DNA from: Pholis gunnellus
Lineage: Eukaryota; Chordata; Actinopteri; Perciformes; Pholidae
Assembly: GCA_910591455.2 (NCBI GenBank)
Contig: OU342816.1
Span: 4,110,476-4,174,475, forward strand
DNA: 64,000 nt
Reading direction: 5' to 3'
The notes under the pieces are model-generated. The model saw only the letters and a list, made by a program, of their open reading frames with translations. It did not search any database and was not told the origin of the DNA. Each line of letters begins with the position of its first letter. The first letter of the stretch is position 1. This document shows, piece after piece, positions 59,156-64,000 of the stretch. A program made the translations under genes and the position numbers.

Positions 59156-61960
59156 CTGGAGGAAGCAGGAGACAAGGAGACGAGTTAAGGGGAGAGGAAA
59201 GGAAAGGAGGAAGGGAGGGAGGAGGAACTTTGGGATGCACGAGTGATTCTCCGGGAGGACATCTTAACGGAATTTTACAAAACTTTCTGGGTTTATTTAT
59301 TTTTGACTATTCCAGGTGTTGCGTGATGATACAAACCTTGATTGGATGTTTTCAGTAAAGAAAAAATAATAAAATGAAATTTGCAAACTGTTAGGTGTTA
59401 AATATTTGTAAAAAACAATCTAGCAGTGGATCCCTTCACTCCTCATGGGATTGTTGGTCAGTAATGAGCGTGAGCGGCTCCTTTAAACATGCTTCATGTG
59501 TCTCCATGTGCTGTCGGTCTCACCTGTGTGTATCCTCCGGTGGGCTTTGAGGTGGGAACTCTTGGTGTAAACCTTTTTACAGCCTTCATAGTCACACATG
59601 TGGATCCGCCTCCTCTTGATGTCTGGGGAATCTGGATCGACGGGCTCCAGGTCCATGACCGACCTGAAGGAAGGAAAAAGGGGAAAAAAGGAAAAAGGAG
59701 TGAGTGAAGCCGAGAACATGTGAAGACAGAAACATCTTTAATACTTTAATAGCAGTGCAGAAAATAGTTTGAGATGTTTATTAATTACTAATAACTACAT
59801 TTAGAAGTTTAGTTTAGTTCAGGTAAATGTCTTTTCCGTATATTTACGTCGGTCACAATTGGCTACAAACCAATTTTAGTGTTCTTTATGAAAAACGTTT
59901 ATTCTTATAATGTGTTTATCTGCAAATATTTTCTAATCAGACTTAGTTAATTAACTAATTTTGTCTTTGCACTTCTTTCCTCCCAGGGGCCATCTTTGTG
60001 TCATTGTGTCCATATCATGTAAATATGCTTTGATTTAATACAATGTCAACCTGTAGTTCAGCATTCATACGTTGAACCAGGTGTATCTGGTGTAACCAGT
60101 CACATGACTGCATGTGTCTCATCATTGCACAACAGAACAAACCCGACTCCAGTCAGGTGTATTTGAAAGTGACGTTTGGGGGCCACTGGGGGGCGTCAGA
60201 GAGTTACGTTCAACACAACAGCTTCCACTTCAGCGTTTCTCTCTCTCTCTCTCTCTCTCTCTCGCTCTCTCTCGCTCTCTCGCTCTCTCGCTCTCTCTCG
60301 CTCTCTAATTCCTTCATATCTCACCTGTTTTTTATTCCCTTCTTTCCTCAAACCACCAAAAGAGAAAATCTGAACTCTGAGTTTTCTCTTCTGTGATTGA
60401 ATTCGTTATTTAAAGTTGATTTGACATTAAAAAAATTATTACGAAACCATGTTTACACCCCAGTTCTGGGAAAACCCTGCCCAGCAACACACACACACAC
60501 ATTCACACACGCACACAAACAATCTTCCTCACAAAGAACAAATAACCACAAACATACTGATGCACTTTGTTTCTATTTGACATTGTGTCTCTCTCTCTCA
60601 CCCACACACAAGATTACAGCAGTAGGCTAACCGTCGATGACCACACCCTGGATTTCAGTTTGCAGCGAGGCGGCCTCGCCTACTGGGTGTGGCAGCAGCT
60701 CCGTCCTGATTTACTAATACACACACGCACACACACACACACACACACGCACACACAGATGCACACACCCATGTCTCTGTGATACGTCCCGGGTGTCTCC
60801 AGTGTGGGTTATATAAGGTTATATAAGTGTCCAGTCATGGCAGCGCTGCAGTAATGTAATTGGGCTGCAGGAGAGGGAGGTGATCCACACAAAGACCGCA
60901 TTTCCCATAAACCCTGCTGCGCATTAGTGCCTCTCTCTCTCTCTCGCTCTCTCCTGTCGACTCCTATCATGGACTTCTGAGATGTCGTCACACATGGTTC
61001 AACTGAGGTGTTTTCTTACAAACAAGCAATATTGTTAATAGGGTTATTTGGACCTTTGTTTTCTGGGAGTAAGATGACAAATTAGATACCAGTCTGATGT
61101 CAGTGTGGTACTTAGAGGCATGAATGGATTACTGAACGAGCCTACCGGGCACACAGCAAGGGGCCCAAAGTGTCAGGGGGCCCCCATGTCTTCATCTCAA
61201 AAGAAGAAACTCAAAATGACCACAAAGAGACATAAAACAACTACAGAGAGACACAAGACAACTACAGAGAGACAAGACAACAACAAAAAGCCACAAGACA
61301 ACAGCGAGACACAAAACGACCACAGAGAGACACAAAACAACAAGAACAAAAAGAGGCTGAACAACTATAAAGTCCCGACAAAGCTGCCTGTTGTCAAACA
61401 ACAACTAGCAGTCTTCTTCTTCTGCTCTTTTAATGATCTACTGCCACTGTGTTTCTGCACATTGCTGCCAACTTAAAGCTGCAGGCTACAGCTGTGGTCT
61501 GATATTTGGGAGATACCAGTTTTTAGGCTTTATACACAGACGTTCTGAGATGGCTGATAAACGCTAATTGTGTTATAATCGAGACCTGAATTTGTGCCCG
61601 GGAGGATCTGTGTTTGCTTCTGGCCTCAGACGCCTAAATATTATCTGTGCATAAGACGTGAAACATTCAGAGTTTAATACGTCTCAAATAACCTCCACTT
61701 AAGGTTTTCTCTTGAATGTATTTCTGTTTGATTTGAACACACTTTGTGCAGCATGTCTTGCATGAAAGGTGCTAAACAAATGAGATTTATCATCGTTATA
61801 ATGATTTGCTCTTGATGCAGCGCAACGTGCTCTAATGCTGCCACTCACCCGGCGTCGAGGCTCTGGGCGCTGAGGGAGGCCGATCCGGACTCCGTGCCGC
61901 TCTCCGCATCGCTGTCGCTCTGATACTCCACCGGAGACGTTGAACCTGGCTTAATGCGAA
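58974..61960 (-). CDS. klf8: Krüppel-like factor 8 (klf8), 3' part: last three coding exons
   Basis: C-terminal 143 residues (plus a split codon) of a three-finger KLF of the KLF3/8/12 repressor group. The order is complement(join(58974..59155, 59524..59663, 61849..61960)), all with GT/AG junctions. The linker reads RIKPGSTSPVEYQSD, continues through ESGTESGS and ends in DIKRRRIHMCDYEG. Finger features HRRIHTG, HFRKHTGIKPFRCT and DHLSLHRRRH, with a C-terminal Met, match KLF8 rather than KLF12 or KLF3, which have HRRTHTG, DHLALHR and end in MLV. Finger 1 is not interrupted by an intron, unlike the neighbouring klf5. Family members recruit CtBP through a PVDLS motif, but that part lies in 5' exons outside the window. 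klf12 remains a less likely alternative, supported only by synteny. Confidence 0.85.
59156..59523 (-). other. klf8 intron between the two finger exons (368 bp)
   Basis: Short intron with GT/AG ends on the minus strand. It holds a purine-rich stretch on the plus strand near 59160-59225, which is a long pyrimidine tract in the transcript just before the acceptor. Nothing else stands out. Confidence 0.9.
59524..59663 (-). CDS. klf8: klf8 exon encoding zinc finger 1
   Basis: 140 nt with acceptor TTCCTTCAG and donor GTGAGACC on the minus strand. It encodes SVMDLEPVDPDSPDIKRRR and then the complete first finger (CDYEGCKKVYTKSSHLKAHRRIH), ending in the split glycine codon of the TGEKP linker. EPVD here is not the PVDLS CtBP motif. 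Confidence 0.92.
60237..60306 (+). repeat. (TC)n with CTCG interruptions in klf8 intron
   Basis: A 70-bp CT-rich repeat with regular CTCG variants. Confidence 0.9.
61115..61365 (+). repeat. ACAAAACGACC-type minisatellite, copy 3 in klf8 intron
   Basis: Leader GCATGAATGGATTACTGAAC and GGGGCCCAAAGTGTCAGGGG, then units such as GAGAGACACAAAACAAC. It is in antisense orientation to klf8. Confidence 0.65.
61849..61960 (-). CDS. klf8: klf8 exon encoding the acidic/Ser-rich linker
   Basis: 112 nt. On the minus strand the acceptor is TCTCTCTGCAG and the donor GTGAGTGG. It encodes 36 full codons beginning RIKPGSTSPVEYQSD and ending SAQSLDA, plus split codons at both ends. The pattern SP-x-E, then SDSD/E, then ESGS parallels the region before the fingers in mammalian KLF8. 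Confidence 0.8.

Positions 61961-64000
<2,040 letters not shown>

Larger units (their letters stand above)
59664..61848 (-). other. klf8 intron upstream of the finger-1 exon (2.2 kb)
   Basis: Contains a (TC)n/CTCG-interrupted repeat at 60237-60306, CA repeats near 60490-60512 and 60720-60760, and a copy of a repeat family rich in ACAAAACGACC-like units at about 61115-61365. No exon is seen. Confidence 0.8.

Noticed and set aside
58974..61960. Calling the minus-strand gene klf12 because KLF5 neighbours KLF12 in tetrapods
   Set aside because: Finger and C-terminal residues (HRRIHTG, KPFRCT, DHLSLHRRRH, terminal Met) and the ESGS linker fit KLF8; KLF12 would end in MLV and has a different linker.

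Overview
The window looks like ray-finned fish (teleost) nuclear DNA. Signs of this are intron-containing vertebrate transcription-factor genes with consensus GT/AG junctions, a very high density of long (CA)n/(TG)n microsatellites, and several interspersed repeats of a kind I recognise from fish genomes. Species cannot be told from this window. Only two protein-coding genes can be supported, and both are Krüppel-like factors with three C2H2 zinc fingers. No bacterial-type operon, CRISPR array, rRNA or complete tRNA gene is present.

Layout. Positions 1-21.5 kb hold no gene I can support; the stretch is intergenic DNA with microsatellites, minisatellites and old transposon fragments. A KLF5-type gene (klf5, perhaps the teleost klf5l/klf5b paralogue) runs on the + strand from 21,931 to 42,470 in four coding exons. 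It has a candidate CCAAT-type promoter just upstream and a probable 3'UTR to about 44.93 kb. Intergenic DNA from about 45 to 54.4 kb carries a clearly delimited hAT-superfamily insertion (48,732-50,203) flanked by a perfect 8-bp target duplication. The last three coding exons of a second gene lie on the - strand between 61,960 and 58,974. It is best called klf8 from its linker, fingers and C-terminus, with a long probable 3'UTR toward 54.4 kb; its 5' exons lie beyond the right edge.

The two genes converge tail to tail. In tetrapods KLF5 and KLF12 (a KLF8 paralogue) are neighbours in the same convergent arrangement. A klf5-type gene facing a klf8-type gene is therefore most simply read as an ohnologous copy of that ancestral pair, and this is the most interesting feature of the window. 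In keeping with a separate paralogue, the klf5-type protein keeps the SUMO motif, the SPP phosphodegron-like stretch and the fingers, but has lost the PPxY motif of mammalian KLF5. The encoded factors would act in the nucleus on GC-rich/CACCC elements. KLF5 is typically an activator, and KLF3/8/12 are CtBP-linked repressors, but the CtBP motif of this klf8 is not in the window.
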